Part shown: positions 1-7,078 of the stretch, in pieces
Layout of the letters: each line of letters opens with the position of its first letter
How positions within the stretch are numbered: position 1 is the first letter of the stretch
Assembly: GCA_021647365.1 (NCBI GenBank)
Contig: JAKIUW010000045.1
Coordinates: 1 to 11,152, forward strand
DNA length: 11,152 nt
Direction: 5' to 3'
Source: Cocleimonas sp.
GTDB lineage: Bacteria; Pseudomonadota; Gammaproteobacteria; Thiotrichales; Thiotrichaceae
Made by a program: the position numbers and the translations under genes
Notes under the pieces: generated by a model
Databases searched by the model: none
The model's input: only the letters and a program-made list of their open reading frames with translations
What the model was told of the DNA's origin: nothing

Positions 1-12
1 GGGGGGGGGTGC
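1..12 (-). repeat. Possible truncated copy of the C-rich 23-bp repeat at the window edge
   Basis: The window opens with nine G followed by TGCT. On the minus strand this reads GCACCCCCCCCC, about a dozen bases after the ycaO stop codon. The intact repeat copies elsewhere in the window begin GCACACCCCCCC and also lie just behind stop codons, so this may be another copy lost at the edge. It lacks the second AC, and the rest is not visible, so a simple homopolymer or assembly-end artefact is also possible. Confidence 0.3.
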
Positions 13-23
13 TCCCATTAAAG

Positions 24-1715
24 CTAAATCAACACCTTCTTATAACCATCCAATAACAGACCATGCATCACCCAATCACTATCTAATGGAAAAATATCCT
101 CACCATCAATCAGTGCTAGCGCATCAGCCAATACTTTTTTTCCATAAAGTTTTTCCAGCGATGCGCCGTATTGCACCATGCCTTCAAACTGCAAGAGCGT
201 GTTGATGCATTGGTAGGTTTTTAGGCGTCGTGGATTGATTTGTCTGAAATGCAATAACCACTCACAGCCTTCTTGGATGCGTTCGTTATCTTGTACTTTT
301 AATGCTAACAAAGTGGTTAGCTCGGCAATGCGTAAATCAGCAAAAATGCTGTCTTTATCTGCGGGCAAGCCGATGAGTGCGGCAACAGGATGTTGATCAT
401 CCGCATTTAATTCATCTATCTTTTCAATCAAGGCTTCGCAATCTTCTTTGCTTTTATTTTTGGCTAAGATGGCAGTGCGAATATCCATACCTGCATTGTT
501 ATTTTCCCAAACTAAATCATCGGGTGGATAGATTTCTGATAGTCCAGGGACGAGTATGCGACAGGCGTAAACGCCCAGCTCTTCATAATCCATAATGAAA
601 ATATCATTGCCTTCTTCGTGAATGTGTTCACACAGCCAATCAAATTCTTTTTGGGTGGTTTCACTTTTTCCATCCCAGTCGCTAAATTCATGGTCTGGTT
701 CATTGCGCAAAAACTCCCAGCTTACTATTCCGCTGGAATCTATAAAATGTGTTTCTAAATTTTGTGGGCTGGCGATTTCATCCAGATCAAACCCTGCTTC
801 TGCAAAGCCTCCTAGCGCATCCAAACCACGCCCTTGTAGCAACTCGGTTAATGCACGCTCAAGCGCCACTTCAAATTTTGGATGCGCGCCAAAGCTGGCG
901 TATACGCCTTGGTTTTCAGGGTTGAGTAAAGTCACAACCATTACAGGATATTTTCCACCCAGCGATGCATCTTGCACCAGCAGCGGATAACCCGCCGCTT
1001 CCAGCTCTTGTATGCCTGCTTGAATGCTTGGGTAGCGCGCTAAAACCTCGTTTGGCACATTGGGTAGGCAGATGCCTTCGGCGATGATTTTGAATTTTAC
1101 ATAGCGCTCAAAAATTTCTGACAGCGCTTGTACGCGTGCTTCATATTTTGTATTTCCCGCCGACATGCCGTTGCTAACGTATAAATTACCGATGACATTA
1201 ACAGGAAAGTAAACCGTCTCTTGCGTACGTTCACACACATAGGGTAAACAACACATTCCGCGCTCTCGGTTGGCTGAATTTGTATCAATCAAATTGCTGG
1301 CATTTAGCTCTCCATCGGGGTTGTAAAATTCCTGTAGCTCTTTATTGAGCACACCTTCTGGCCAAGAGCCATTAGCATTTGTGGCAAACCATTTTTCGCT
1401 GGCGTAGTGTACAAACTTGCTATTGGCGACTTCACCCCCGAGATAGTAATCAGCCCAAAAATAATGCGTGGAAAGGCGCTCAAAGAATTCGCCCAAGGCG
1501 CTAGCAAGTGCGGCTTTTTTAGATGCACCTTTGCCATTGGTGAATAACAGCGGACAATCACGGTCGCGAATATGCACCGACCACACGTTGGCAATCGGGT
1601 TGAGCCATGATTGTTCGATGATATTAAAGCCAATATTTTGCAACTTTTGTTGCATCACATTGATCGAATCTTCTAAAGCAGCATCTTTGCCGAGTATGTG
1701 TGTTTGCGTAGGCAT
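24..1715 (-). CDS. ycaO: YcaO-type ribosomal protein S12 methylthiotransferase accessory factor
   Basis: This 563-residue cytoplasmic protein matches E. coli YcaO (about 586 residues) nearly end to end, starting with a GKDAALEDS segment near residue 9. The YcaO-fold ATP/Mg-binding residues are visible: LGEFFERLS (E76, E79, R80), SEIFERYVK (E200, E203, R204) and ERALTELLQGR (E286, E291, R296). Signature stretches GNLYVSNGMSAGNT and ETHFIDSSG are present. A helical C-terminal third replaces the proline-rich PxPxP tail of azoline-forming cyclodehydratases, and no peptide precursor or partner gene lies nearby, so a natural-product role is unlikely. In E. coli this protein supports RimO-dependent beta-methylthiolation of S12; that function is carried over by family resemblance. 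The ATG at 1715 is the natural start, though its ribosome site is weak. A TATACT -10 box lies about 33 bases upstream. The gene diverges from the RskA-like gene. Confidence 0.93.
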   Translation of the reverse strand: MPTQTHILGKDAALEDSINVMQQKLQNIGFNIIEQSWLNPIANVWSVHIRDRDCPLLFTNGKGASKKAALASALGEFFERLSTHYFWADYYLGGEVANSKFVHYASEKWFATNANGSWPEGVLNKELQEFYNPDGELNASNLIDTNSANRERGMCCLPYVCERTQETVYFPVNVIGNLYVSNGMSAGNTKYEARVQALSEIFERYVKFKIIAEGICLPNVPNEVLARYPSIQAGIQELEAAGYPLLVQDASLGGKYPVMVVTLLNPENQGVYASFGAHPKFEVALERALTELLQGRGLDALGGFAEAGFDLDEIASPQNLETHFIDSSGIVSWEFLRNEPDHEFSDWDGKSETTQKEFDWLCEHIHEEGNDIFIMDYEELGVYACRILVPGLSEIYPPDDLVWENNNAGMDIRTAILAKNKSKEDCEALIEKIDELNADDQHPVAALIGLPADKDSIFADLRIAELTTLLALKVQDNERIQEGCEWLLHFRQINPRRLKTYQCINTLLQFEGMVQYGASLEKLYGKKVLADALALIDGEDIFPLDSDWVMHGLLLDGYKKVLI

Positions 1716-1747
1716 AATAGTTTTGGCTTATGTTGTAAGTTTGATAG

Positions 1748-1753
1748 AGTATA
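1748..1753 (-). promoter_or_regulatory. Probable -10 box for ycaO in the divergent gap
   Basis: The 62-bp gap 1716-1777 separates ycaO from the divergent RskA-like gene. On the minus strand it holds TATACT followed by C, placed for a short leader of about 25 bases. No good -35 hexamer is seen 16-18 bp upstream. The same TATACTC string occurs upstream of rph and near the right end of the window. For the plus-strand gene the candidates (TTGATA at 1741, GATAAT at 1765) are weak and would leave almost no leader. Confidence 0.4.
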
Positions 1754-1777
1754 GAATATCAGCGGATAATAGTTAGT

Positions 1778-2323
1778 ATGACAACAGAAAAAACTTCACC
1801 AACCGACTCATCGGCACAAACGCAGAAGGGGAAAATTCCTCTATGGATTCTTGTGGTCTTTTTTTCTACCGTGATTATTGCTATGAGTAGTTTTGCCGTC
1901 ACCCAATACCAGCAACAGCAGATACAAAACTTAAATAAAAAACAACAAACAGAACTAAGATCATTAGAGCAATCTATTCTTGAGCAAGATGATGTGATTA
2001 ATACGGCTTGGCTTCACACGCTCAACCCTTTAGTGAAAGATACAAAAGGAAGCGTGCTGTGGAGCAGCCAAAAACAACAAGGCATTATCAAACTTTTTGA
2101 CTTACCAACGCTACGCGATACACAGGTGTTGCATCTATGGATTTATGATTTGGATGGTAAGAGTAATGCACCGATCTCTGGCGCTACGTTCAAGCCCACA
2201 TCAACACAAGTATTATTAGCATTTGATGCTGATAGCAAGGTTTCTGCACCTTTGAAGTTTGAGCTTACGCTTGAGACGAAAGGTGTTGATGGCGCAGTGC
2301 CGTTGTTGTTGGCACAGCCTTAA
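1778..2323 (+). CDS. Membrane-anchored RskA-like (anti-sigma-K factor C-terminal) domain protein without a sigma-binding domain
   Basis: This 181-residue protein has a short polar cytoplasmic N-terminus (residues 1-19), one membrane span (about 21-41), a Gln-rich probable coiled coil (about 43-75) and an extracytoplasmic domain (about 77-180). The last domain resembles the C-terminal domain of RskA-type anti-sigma factors: GSVLWSSQKQQGIIKLFDLP, then LHLWIYDLDGK, then a G-F-P and FELTLETKGG-like ending. Full anti-sigma factors of this type carry a cytoplasmic sigma-binding (zinc-finger-like) domain before the span. Here only about 20 disordered residues precede it, and no sigma-factor gene lies beside it. 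A role in sigma regulation is therefore doubtful; it could be a periplasmic sensor or binding module. The ATG at 1778 has no strong Shine-Dalgarno. A C-rich repeat begins 16 bases after the stop. Confidence 0.72.
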   Translation: MTTEKTSPTDSSAQTQKGKIPLWILVVFFSTVIIAMSSFAVTQYQQQQIQNLNKKQQTELRSLEQSILEQDDVINTAWLHTLNPLVKDTKGSVLWSSQKQQGIIKLFDLPTLRDTQVLHLWIYDLDGKSNAPISGATFKPTSTQVLLAFDADSKVSAPLKFELTLETKGVDGAVPLLLAQP

Positions 2324-2339
2324 ATAAGATAAATGGAAA

Positions 2340-2362
2340 GCACACCCCTCCACTTTTACATG
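2340..2362 (+). repeat. C-rich 23-bp interspersed repeat, copy 1
   Basis: The unit starts GCACACCCCTCC and ends ACTTTTACATG. It is the exact reverse complement of the left arm of the inverted pair at 3531-3553, and differs at one base from the copies at 3569-3591 and 7232-7254. It begins 16 bases after the stop codon of the RskA-like gene and is followed at once by a small perfect hairpin. Confidence 0.8.
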
Positions 2363-2363
2363 A

Positions 2364-2383
2364 TGACTAATAATAATTAGTCA
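2364..2383. promoter_or_regulatory. Perfect 8-bp hairpin, possible operator or weak terminator
   Basis: TGACTAAT and ATTAGTCA form a perfect 8-bp inverted repeat around a four-base AATA loop. The stem is AT-rich and no T-run follows, so it would be a poor intrinsic terminator. Its place between the RskA-like stop codon and the promoter region of the next gene would also suit a dimeric regulator binding site. Which applies cannot be told from sequence. Confidence 0.35.
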
Positions 2384-2420
2384 CACCAAAATCATTGAAA
2401 CTGTAATCTTTATAATTATT

Positions 2421-2429
2421 TGCTAATAT
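2421..2429 (+). promoter_or_regulatory. Possible extended -10 promoter for the 242-residue protein
   Basis: TGCTAATAT fits an extended -10 element (TG, one base, then TAATAT) and lies about 32 bases before the ATG at 2461. A TTGAAA at 2395-2400 is too far upstream (23 bp) for a normal spacer. The assignment rests on the extended -10 alone. Confidence 0.35.
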
Positions 2430-2460
2430 ACGCGATACATTCACAAAACACATAAAAACT

Positions 2461-3189
2461 ATGCCTGATTCAAACGACACACAATATAACCCTGAAGATC
2501 AATCTTCTGCCTTAAACTTTACAGAAGCCTCAGAATCAAAAGAGTTTTTACGCGCTGAGTTGGATAAAAAACAAGCTCAACTGGCGGCGCTTACGATTGA
2601 TTGTGACCCGCTAGAACGTGCAGGCTTACAATATGATATAGCAGAAATCATGCTGGATTCTGGCGGAAGCGGAATGCCTGAAGCGGCGTGGGGGCTTGCG
2701 AAAGAAGCCTTTGTTATCTACATGGAGCATGACCAGATTGAAGATGCCGTACATTGTTGCGACGTGCTTTATCGCACTGAGTTACCTGCCGCCGTTACCG
2801 CGCTTGGCCATGCAATGTGGTTGTCGGTAACCTATCCAATTGACCCTGAACTCAGTATTGTGATGATGAAGAATCTAATTGATGATACGCCGCCAAAATC
2901 TGACGGCGCGGCAGTTGCAGCAGCGACTGCACATTATATTGCTGATTTACGCCTTAAAGATGAGAAACGTGAAAGCGTTATGTTTTTAACAAAGAACCTC
3001 ATCACACAAGTTGCCGAACGTCACAGTGGCGTGAAAGATCAAGGGCAACTAAATTTCTGGATGGATAAGTTAGAGCTAAATGACCCTGCACAATTTTTAC
3101 CAAAATTAGCCCAAGTCATTGATGCGATTGTTGAAGGCGATTGGTGGTTTGATAAAGATGAGCTACGTGCAAAGTTGCCCGTGAATTAG
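2461..3189 (+). CDS. Conserved-looking soluble helical protein of unknown function
   Basis: This 242-residue acidic protein has no signal peptide, membrane span or lipobox, so it is probably cytoplasmic. The first 35 or so residues are polar and probably disordered. From about residue 40 it is a run of amphipathic helices with alanine-rich pairs (such as PEAAWGLAKEAFVIYMEH and AAVAAATAHYIADL), suggesting a TPR-like or other alpha-solenoid fold. It ends in a Trp-rich segment, GDWWFDKDELRAKLPVN. I do not recognise the family and see no catalytic motif. Regular codon use and length argue that it is a real gene. There is no clear Shine-Dalgarno before the ATG at 2461. Its stop codon overlaps the end of the convergent lipoprotein gene by four bases. 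Protein-protein binding is only a guess from the helical repeats. Confidence 0.75.
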   Translation: MPDSNDTQYNPEDQSSALNFTEASESKEFLRAELDKKQAQLAALTIDCDPLERAGLQYDIAEIMLDSGGSGMPEAAWGLAKEAFVIYMEHDQIEDAVHCCDVLYRTELPAAVTALGHAMWLSVTYPIDPELSIVMMKNLIDDTPPKSDGAAVAAATAHYIADLRLKDEKRESVMFLTKNLITQVAERHSGVKDQGQLNFWMDKLELNDPAQFLPKLAQVIDAIVEGDWWFDKDELRAKLPVN

Positions 3190-3374
3190 TTAAAGTCCTT
3201 CATTCTCTTATCAAGACTTTCTTGTAATTGACGCTCAACATCTTTAGCTTTCTCTAAAGCCTTCACATGCCCAGCCAATGGATTTTTTATTTTGGGCTTT
3301 TGAGGCTCTCCATCACAGGCTGTGATGAGTAGTGTGCCTGCTAAAACTAGCAATATACTTAGTACTTTCATCAT
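3186..3374 (-). CDS. Small lipoprotein with a C-terminal helix, probably inner-membrane
   Basis: A 62-residue product from the ATG at 3374: a lipoprotein signal (MMKVLSILLVLAGTLLITAC) with lipobox LITAC, predicted to be lipidated at C20, followed by a charged amphipathic helix (about residues 34-60, heptad-like, rich in K, E, D and Q). Asp follows the lipidated Cys. In E. coli-type Lol sorting, Asp at +2 keeps a lipoprotein in the inner membrane. I chose ATG 3374 because AAGAG lies five to six bases upstream; a longer TTG start at 3398 would add eight residues and spoil the signal-peptide N-region. The function is unknown. It converges on the 242-residue gene with a four-base overlap. The upstream gap to tolC is about 225 bp and holds only repeats. 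Confidence 0.7.
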   Translation of the reverse strand: MMKVLSILLVLAGTLLITACDGEPQKPKIKNPLAGHVKALEKAKDVERQLQESLDKRMKDFN

Positions 3375-3468
3375 ATTCACTCTTTTTATTATTCTCAATG
3401 AAAGATTAAATTTACCATATTTTAATAATTTGCTCCTCTGTAGTAGATAAGCGGTAAATATTTTTTTG

Positions 3469-3508
3469 CCTAAGCAGTGGCTCCTACCAGCAGGATATCT
3501 CGCTTAGG
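3469..3508. repeat. REP-like imperfect palindrome
   Basis: CCTAAGC (3469-3475) pairs with GCTTAGG (3502-3508). Inside, TCCT (3482-3485) pairs with AGGA (3492-3495) around a six-base loop, leaving a symmetric internal loop. On the minus strand the GTAGGAGC core resembles the start of REP palindromes common in other gammaproteobacteria. Only one copy is in the window, so membership of a family is unproven. Confidence 0.4.
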
Positions 3509-3530
3509 TGAGGACTAATACTGAAAACAT

Positions 3531-3591
3531 CATGTAAAAGTGGAGGGGTGTGCTTTTTATTATAGATAGCACACCCCCCCACTTTTACATG
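3531..3591. repeat. Inverted pair of the C-rich 23-bp repeat (copies 2 and 3), possible tolC terminator
   Basis: The arms at 3531-3553 and 3569-3591 are reverse complements at 22 of 23 bases, separated by 15 AT-rich bases. RNA from either strand could fold into a very long hairpin. The right arm starts eight bases after the tolC stop codon in tolC's direction, so the structure could stop or stabilise tolC transcripts. The tract after the stem in that direction (ATGTTTTC) is only weakly T-rich, so intrinsic termination is possible but not typical. The single mismatch (A versus G within the seven-base G run) is the same variant seen in copy 1. Confidence 0.8.
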
Positions 3592-3599
3592 ACAAACCA

Positions 3600-4946
3600 C
3601 TATTTAGTCAACAGCTTACTCAAGCCCGCAACATCACCTTCAGACAATGTGCCTGCCGCTTGTTTAAGCTTTAAGGTATTCAATAAAAAGTCATAACGCG
3701 CACTACTATAATCACGCTTCGCCGAAAAAGTTTCGCGCAACGAAAGCAATACATCAACCGCGGTACGCGTGCCAGCTTCAAATCCTGCTTGGGTTGCATT
3801 CGCCGCTGTTTGAGTTGAGTTTAGCGCTTGTTGAAGCGCTTTTACTTGAGATAAACCCGAAACAATCGTTAAGTATGCCGCACGTGTTTGTTGTGTGGCT
3901 AAACGCTTTTGTAGCTCTAGCTGTTGTCTTGATTGTTGTAACTTATGGCGTGCCTCACGAACACGTGATGAAATTTTCCCACCTTCTAAAAGTGGCATAC
4001 TAAAGTTCACACCAACAGAGGCGTCTAAATTATCTCTATCAACAGCATCTTCACCAAAAGCCATGCCTCCTTTATGTGTAGCAAAAAGGTTAAGCGTGGG
4101 TGCTCTTGCAGCACGCTCAATATCAATGGTTTTTTGAGCAACTTTTATCGCTTGTTCAGCCGCCATAACTTGAAGGCTATTTTTTATTGCTGTTTTTTCC
4201 CAAGCTGCAATGCTATTTGGGTTAGGCGTGAGTAGAGGGGTTTTACTTGCAACGCCCTTTAGTTTTTTATAATAACGCGTAGTTATCGCTTTTAATGCTT
4301 CACGCGCCACATCAATGCCTTGCTGGGCAGCAACAACCTGAGCATTGGTTAAATCATATCGTGCTTGCGCTTCTTTCACATCGGTTATCGCTGAACGACC
4401 CGCATCAAAGTACGCTTTGACTTGATGAAGCTGACGACCTATTGCACCTTTTTCTGCTTTTCTAAATGCCAAAGTTTCTTCGGAATTTAGAAATTGGAAG
4501 TAAGCTTCCGCCACACGAATAATGAGCGCTTGACGATCTATTTCTAAGTTTGCTTTTGCTTGAAGTATGGAGGCATCAACTTGAGCAATTTGTGCTTTAA
4601 GCTGTTTATTAATAAGTGGCTTGCTTAAAGTTAAGTCATAGCCAAAATTTAAAGAGGCATTACCATCCTCACTTCTTTTGGTATTAAGGTAGTTCAAGTT
4701 ATAGCTAGAACTAGCGCCTAAATCTAATCGAGGCTTTAAAGCCGACAATGCTTGTGGTCTTTTCTCAAGTGTCGCAAGGTAGCCTGTCTCACTAATTTTT
4801 AACTGAGCATCATTTTGTTTTGCATGTTGATAAACCTGTAAAAGGTTTTCAGCCATTACCGATGATGTCAGTGAACAAGCAATAAGACAGCCAAACGCTG
4901 AAAAGGTAAACCGAGGTAGAGGTTTTAATAAAAAAGTTAATGACAT
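3600..4946 (-). CDS. tolC: TolC-family outer-membrane efflux/secretion channel
   Basis: This 448-residue protein is typical of TolC-family trimeric channels that link inner-membrane pumps to the outer membrane. A signal peptide covers residues 1-32 with likely cleavage in SSVMA-ENLLQVY. The mature start NLLQVYQHAKQNDAQLK is the usual first helix of TolC proteins. Two repeated outer-membrane-factor modules follow, with long Ala/Gln-rich coiled-coil helices; one segment reads AYFDAGRSAITDVKEAQARYD and the second half has the matching GFEAGTRTAVDVLLSLRE. ATG 4946 is chosen because GGAG lies seven bases upstream; an ATG at 4964 would add six residues. No pump or membrane-fusion gene is in the window, so the partner is unknown. 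It follows the kinase gene by 78 bp and has its own extended -10 box. A long inverted repeat lies just after the stop. The symbol reflects family, not proven orthology. Confidence 0.9.
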   Translation of the reverse strand: MSLTFLLKPLPRFTFSAFGCLIACSLTSSVMAENLLQVYQHAKQNDAQLKISETGYLATLEKRPQALSALKPRLDLGASSSYNLNYLNTKRSEDGNASLNFGYDLTLSKPLINKQLKAQIAQVDASILQAKANLEIDRQALIIRVAEAYFQFLNSEETLAFRKAEKGAIGRQLHQVKAYFDAGRSAITDVKEAQARYDLTNAQVVAAQQGIDVAREALKAITTRYYKKLKGVASKTPLLTPNPNSIAAWEKTAIKNSLQVMAAEQAIKVAQKTIDIERAARAPTLNLFATHKGGMAFGEDAVDRDNLDASVGVNFSMPLLEGGKISSRVREARHKLQQSRQQLELQKRLATQQTRAAYLTIVSGLSQVKALQQALNSTQTAANATQAGFEAGTRTAVDVLLSLRETFSAKRDYSSARYDFLLNTLKLKQAAGTLSEGDVAGLSKLLTK

Positions 4947-4978
4947 AAATGCACTCCATTGCATATCAAGCGGGTTGG

Positions 4979-4987
4979 ATTATAGCA
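4979..4987 (-). promoter_or_regulatory. Extended -10 promoter for tolC
   Basis: On the minus strand the kinase-tolC gap contains TGCTATAAT, a perfect extended -10 element. It would start RNA about 25 bases before the tolC ATG at 4946. The -35 position is poor, as often with extended -10 promoters. tolC could therefore be expressed both by read-through from the regulator-kinase pair and on its own. Confidence 0.6.
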
Positions 4988-5024
4988 ATAATAAACAGTG
5001 GTTACCTATCGCCTTACAAGATTT

Positions 5025-6347
5025 TTATATAAGCGGCAATGACACTTCAACTTGGAAGCCACCCAGTTTTTCAGAACGATTAAAATGAATTTCGCCCGCA
5101 TAAAGCTTCACAATATCTTTACAAATCGCCAATCCTAAACCATGCCCTTCGACTGACTCATCCAAACGCACGCCTCTTTGGGCGAGCTGTTCTAATTCCT
5201 GAGGCTGTTTACCCGCACCATCATCTTCAAGAATAATGCTGATATTTTTATCGTTCAAAGAAACAGAACAATGTATTTGCGACTCTGCCCACTTAAAAGC
5301 GTTATCCATCAAGTTGCCCAACAGCTCTAACATATCTTCGCGGTCGCCAAATAGCTTCACCGAACTCTCTATGACGAGTTCTGTTTTGAGGTCATTTTTA
5401 TTGTACGCCTGTTTTAATACGCTGATCAAGATAGGCAGCTCTTCACGCGGGTCAAAACGTTGCGTGGTATTACCCAAGCCTGCCAAGCGCGCACGCTTTA
5501 ATTCTCGCTCTGTTAATTGGCGAATGCGTTCTGCTTGGCGTTTTGCTTGAGGCAAGTCTTCCCCGCTATCTAGCTGTTGCATCAACAAGCTCAGCGGTGT
5601 TTTTAAGGCATGAGCAAGATTACCCAAAGAGTTTCGCGAACGTTCCATACGCTGTTGCATCAGCGATAAGCTGTGATTGAATTCTTTTACCAATGGATAA
5701 ATCTCAGTAGGCACATTTTCTGATAATTGTTGGCGTTGCCCTGATTCAATCTGTTTGATTTCTTGCCGTGAATGATCAAGATGTTTAAATAAGCGACGAA
5801 TCACAAAACGCTGTAAAGCCAGCATCAAGAAAAAGCCAACCAATCCTATGCTGATAAATAGCAACGAAAAATGCTGACGGTTTTTCATCAGCAAACTCAT
5901 ATCTTCCGAGATTGAAATAACCACCCCTTGCCCATTTTTGTTATACGCTTTTGACCAAATAATTAAATGTTGCCCTTCTGGTCCAGCAGCATCATGTACC
6001 GTCGTCGCTGTGTTATGAAGAAGCTGAGAATCAGTAGGCATTGGGAGGGTTGTTTCACCCAATGACGGCGAATAAAGTATCCTACCATCTGCCAATTTTA
6101 CGGCATAATAATGACCTGAATTTGGCGTATTGTAAGTAGGATTTATACGTCGCCATCTCACTTTAGCCGTACCTTGGCTAAGCTCTAGCGCATCAAAAAG
6201 TCGTGTCGCATCATCATTCAAACGTGAGGTAACAAACTCTTCCAACAAGCTTCGTGTTGAGAAGTTGGCAACAAGCACCAAGCCCAGCAATATCAAAACC
6301 AACACAATGGCTAAGCTGGTTTGTAATTGTCGCTCTAATGATTTCAT
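5025..6347 (-). CDS. Sensor histidine kinase, PhoQ-like class
   Basis: A 440-residue inner-membrane kinase. Membrane spans lie at about residues 10-30 and 158-178 and bracket a periplasmic sensor region of about 125 residues. A HAMP-like linker follows (about 180-232). The H-box NLAHALKTPLSLL places the phospho-accepting His at 246; the ATPase domain has the N-box GNLMDNAFKWA (N349), the G1 motif DDGAG (375-379) and the G2 motif GHGLGLAI (401-408). The H-box and N-box wording are of the PhoQ-like class. The periplasmic part lacks the obvious acidic cluster of enterobacterial PhoQ, so magnesium sensing should not be assumed. ATG 6347 is chosen because it overlaps the regulator stop as ATGA; a TTG at 6374 would add nine residues and overlap more. 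It is the cognate kinase of the preceding regulator, with tolC downstream. Confidence 0.92.
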   Translation of the reverse strand: MKSLERQLQTSLAIVLVLILLGLVLVANFSTRSLLEEFVTSRLNDDATRLFDALELSQGTAKVRWRRINPTYNTPNSGHYYAVKLADGRILYSPSLGETTLPMPTDSQLLHNTATTVHDAAGPEGQHLIIWSKAYNKNGQGVVISISEDMSLLMKNRQHFSLLFISIGLVGFFLMLALQRFVIRRLFKHLDHSRQEIKQIESGQRQQLSENVPTEIYPLVKEFNHSLSLMQQRMERSRNSLGNLAHALKTPLSLLMQQLDSGEDLPQAKRQAERIRQLTERELKRARLAGLGNTTQRFDPREELPILISVLKQAYNKNDLKTELVIESSVKLFGDREDMLELLGNLMDNAFKWAESQIHCSVSLNDKNISIILEDDGAGKQPQELEQLAQRGVRLDESVEGHGLGLAICKDIVKLYAGEIHFNRSEKLGGFQVEVSLPLI

Positions 6348-7024
6348 GTGTTTTTTTCGGTAAGCTCTCGGCAAAAGATATAACCTTGCCCACGCTTGGT
6401 TACGATGCGTTCTTTGCCAATTTTTTTACGCAAATGGCGCACATACACTTCAATCAAATTACTGTCTTTATCAAAATCTTGATCATAAACATGCTCGGTC
6501 AAACGCGTTTTAGTGAGGATTTTATCGGGGTGTAACATGAAGTAGCGCAGTAGGCGAAACTCTGTGCCAGTGAGCTCAATCGGCTCTCCTGAATTGAGTG
6601 AAACTTGTTGACGTTCTTCATCCAAAACTAAGCCACTGCTTTTTAAGGTATCTCCTGCCATATTGTTATTACGGCGCACCAAAGCGAGTATCCGAACCAG
6701 TAATTCTTCAGTGTGAAACGGCTTGCCTAAATAATCATCCGCCCCTGCTTTAAATCCATCAACACGTTCATGCCAAGCGTCGCGTGCGGTTAACACAATC
6801 ACAGGCACTTTATTATCGCGTTGTCGCCAGTTTTTAAGCACCTCTAAACCTGGGCGCTGAGGTAAACCAAGATCAAGTATGATGGCATCATAAGGCTCTT
6901 CATCGCCCATAAATTCAGCGTCAATGCCGTTATCAGCCACATCCACCGCGAAGCCTTCTTTCTTTAATTGTTGCTGCAAACTCTGGCTGAGTTCAGCATC
7001 ATCTTCTACTAATAACAACCGCAT
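6344..7024 (-). CDS. OmpR/PhoP-family response regulator
   Basis: A 226-residue DNA-binding regulator. The receiver domain (residues 1-115) has the acidic pocket E7-D8-D9, the phospho-accepting D51 in ILDLGLP, T79 in VLTA and K101 in GKPF. The C-terminal winged-helix domain (about 128-220) has the LTGTEFRLLRYFMLHP helix, the recognition helix SNLIEVYVRHLRKKI and the wing VTKRGQGYIF. The wording is of the PhoP/QseB class. The gene is co-transcribed with the kinase it overlaps by four bases and probably controls genes that may include tolC; that target is inference from position. No Shine-Dalgarno precedes the ATG at 7024, and no PhoP-type direct repeat (GTTTA pairs) was found in the short upstream space before the palindromic element at 7079. 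Confidence 0.93.
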   Translation of the reverse strand: MRLLLVEDDAELSQSLQQQLKKEGFAVDVADNGIDAEFMGDEEPYDAIILDLGLPQRPGLEVLKNWRQRDNKVPVIVLTARDAWHERVDGFKAGADDYLGKPFHTEELLVRILALVRRNNNMAGDTLKSSGLVLDEERQQVSLNSGEPIELTGTEFRLLRYFMLHPDKILTKTRLTEHVYDQDFDKDSNLIEVYVRHLRKKIGKERIVTKRGQGYIFCRELTEKNT

Positions 7025-7078
7025 AAGAAATTAAATAAACCTAAGATTTGAATAAGCATAACACTAAAGAATTCCCAG

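Noticed and set aside
622..990. Plus-strand open frame of 122 codons inside ycaO
   Set aside because: It is antisense to a well-supported gene, has Ser/Pro-rich shadow composition and no recognisable motif. The other short frames opposite ycaO, tolC, the kinase, rph, rdgB and plsC fail for the same reason.
24..1715. YcaO as part of a RiPP (azoline or thioamide) cluster
   Set aside because: It matches the E. coli YcaO type end to end and has no PxPxP tail. No precursor peptide, TfuA, E1-like partner or dehydrogenase gene is nearby.
1778..2323. Complete anti-sigma factor regulating an adjacent ECF sigma
   Set aside because: There is no sigma-binding N-terminal domain and no sigma gene in the window.
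3461..3508. Intrinsic terminator at the CCTAAGC/GCTTAGG palindrome
   Set aside because: The T-run (3461-3467) precedes the stem on the plus strand, and on the minus strand an A-run follows it, so neither direction gives stem then U-tract.
5025..7024. Calling the two-component pair phoPQ
   Set aside because: The class resemblance is good, but the sensor region lacks a recognisable acidic magnesium-sensing patch, and QseBC or PmrAB-like pairs cannot be excluded.
7025..7078. PhoP box for autoregulation of the regulator gene
   Set aside because: A single GGTTTA is present on the minus strand, but there is no second half-site five or six bases away.
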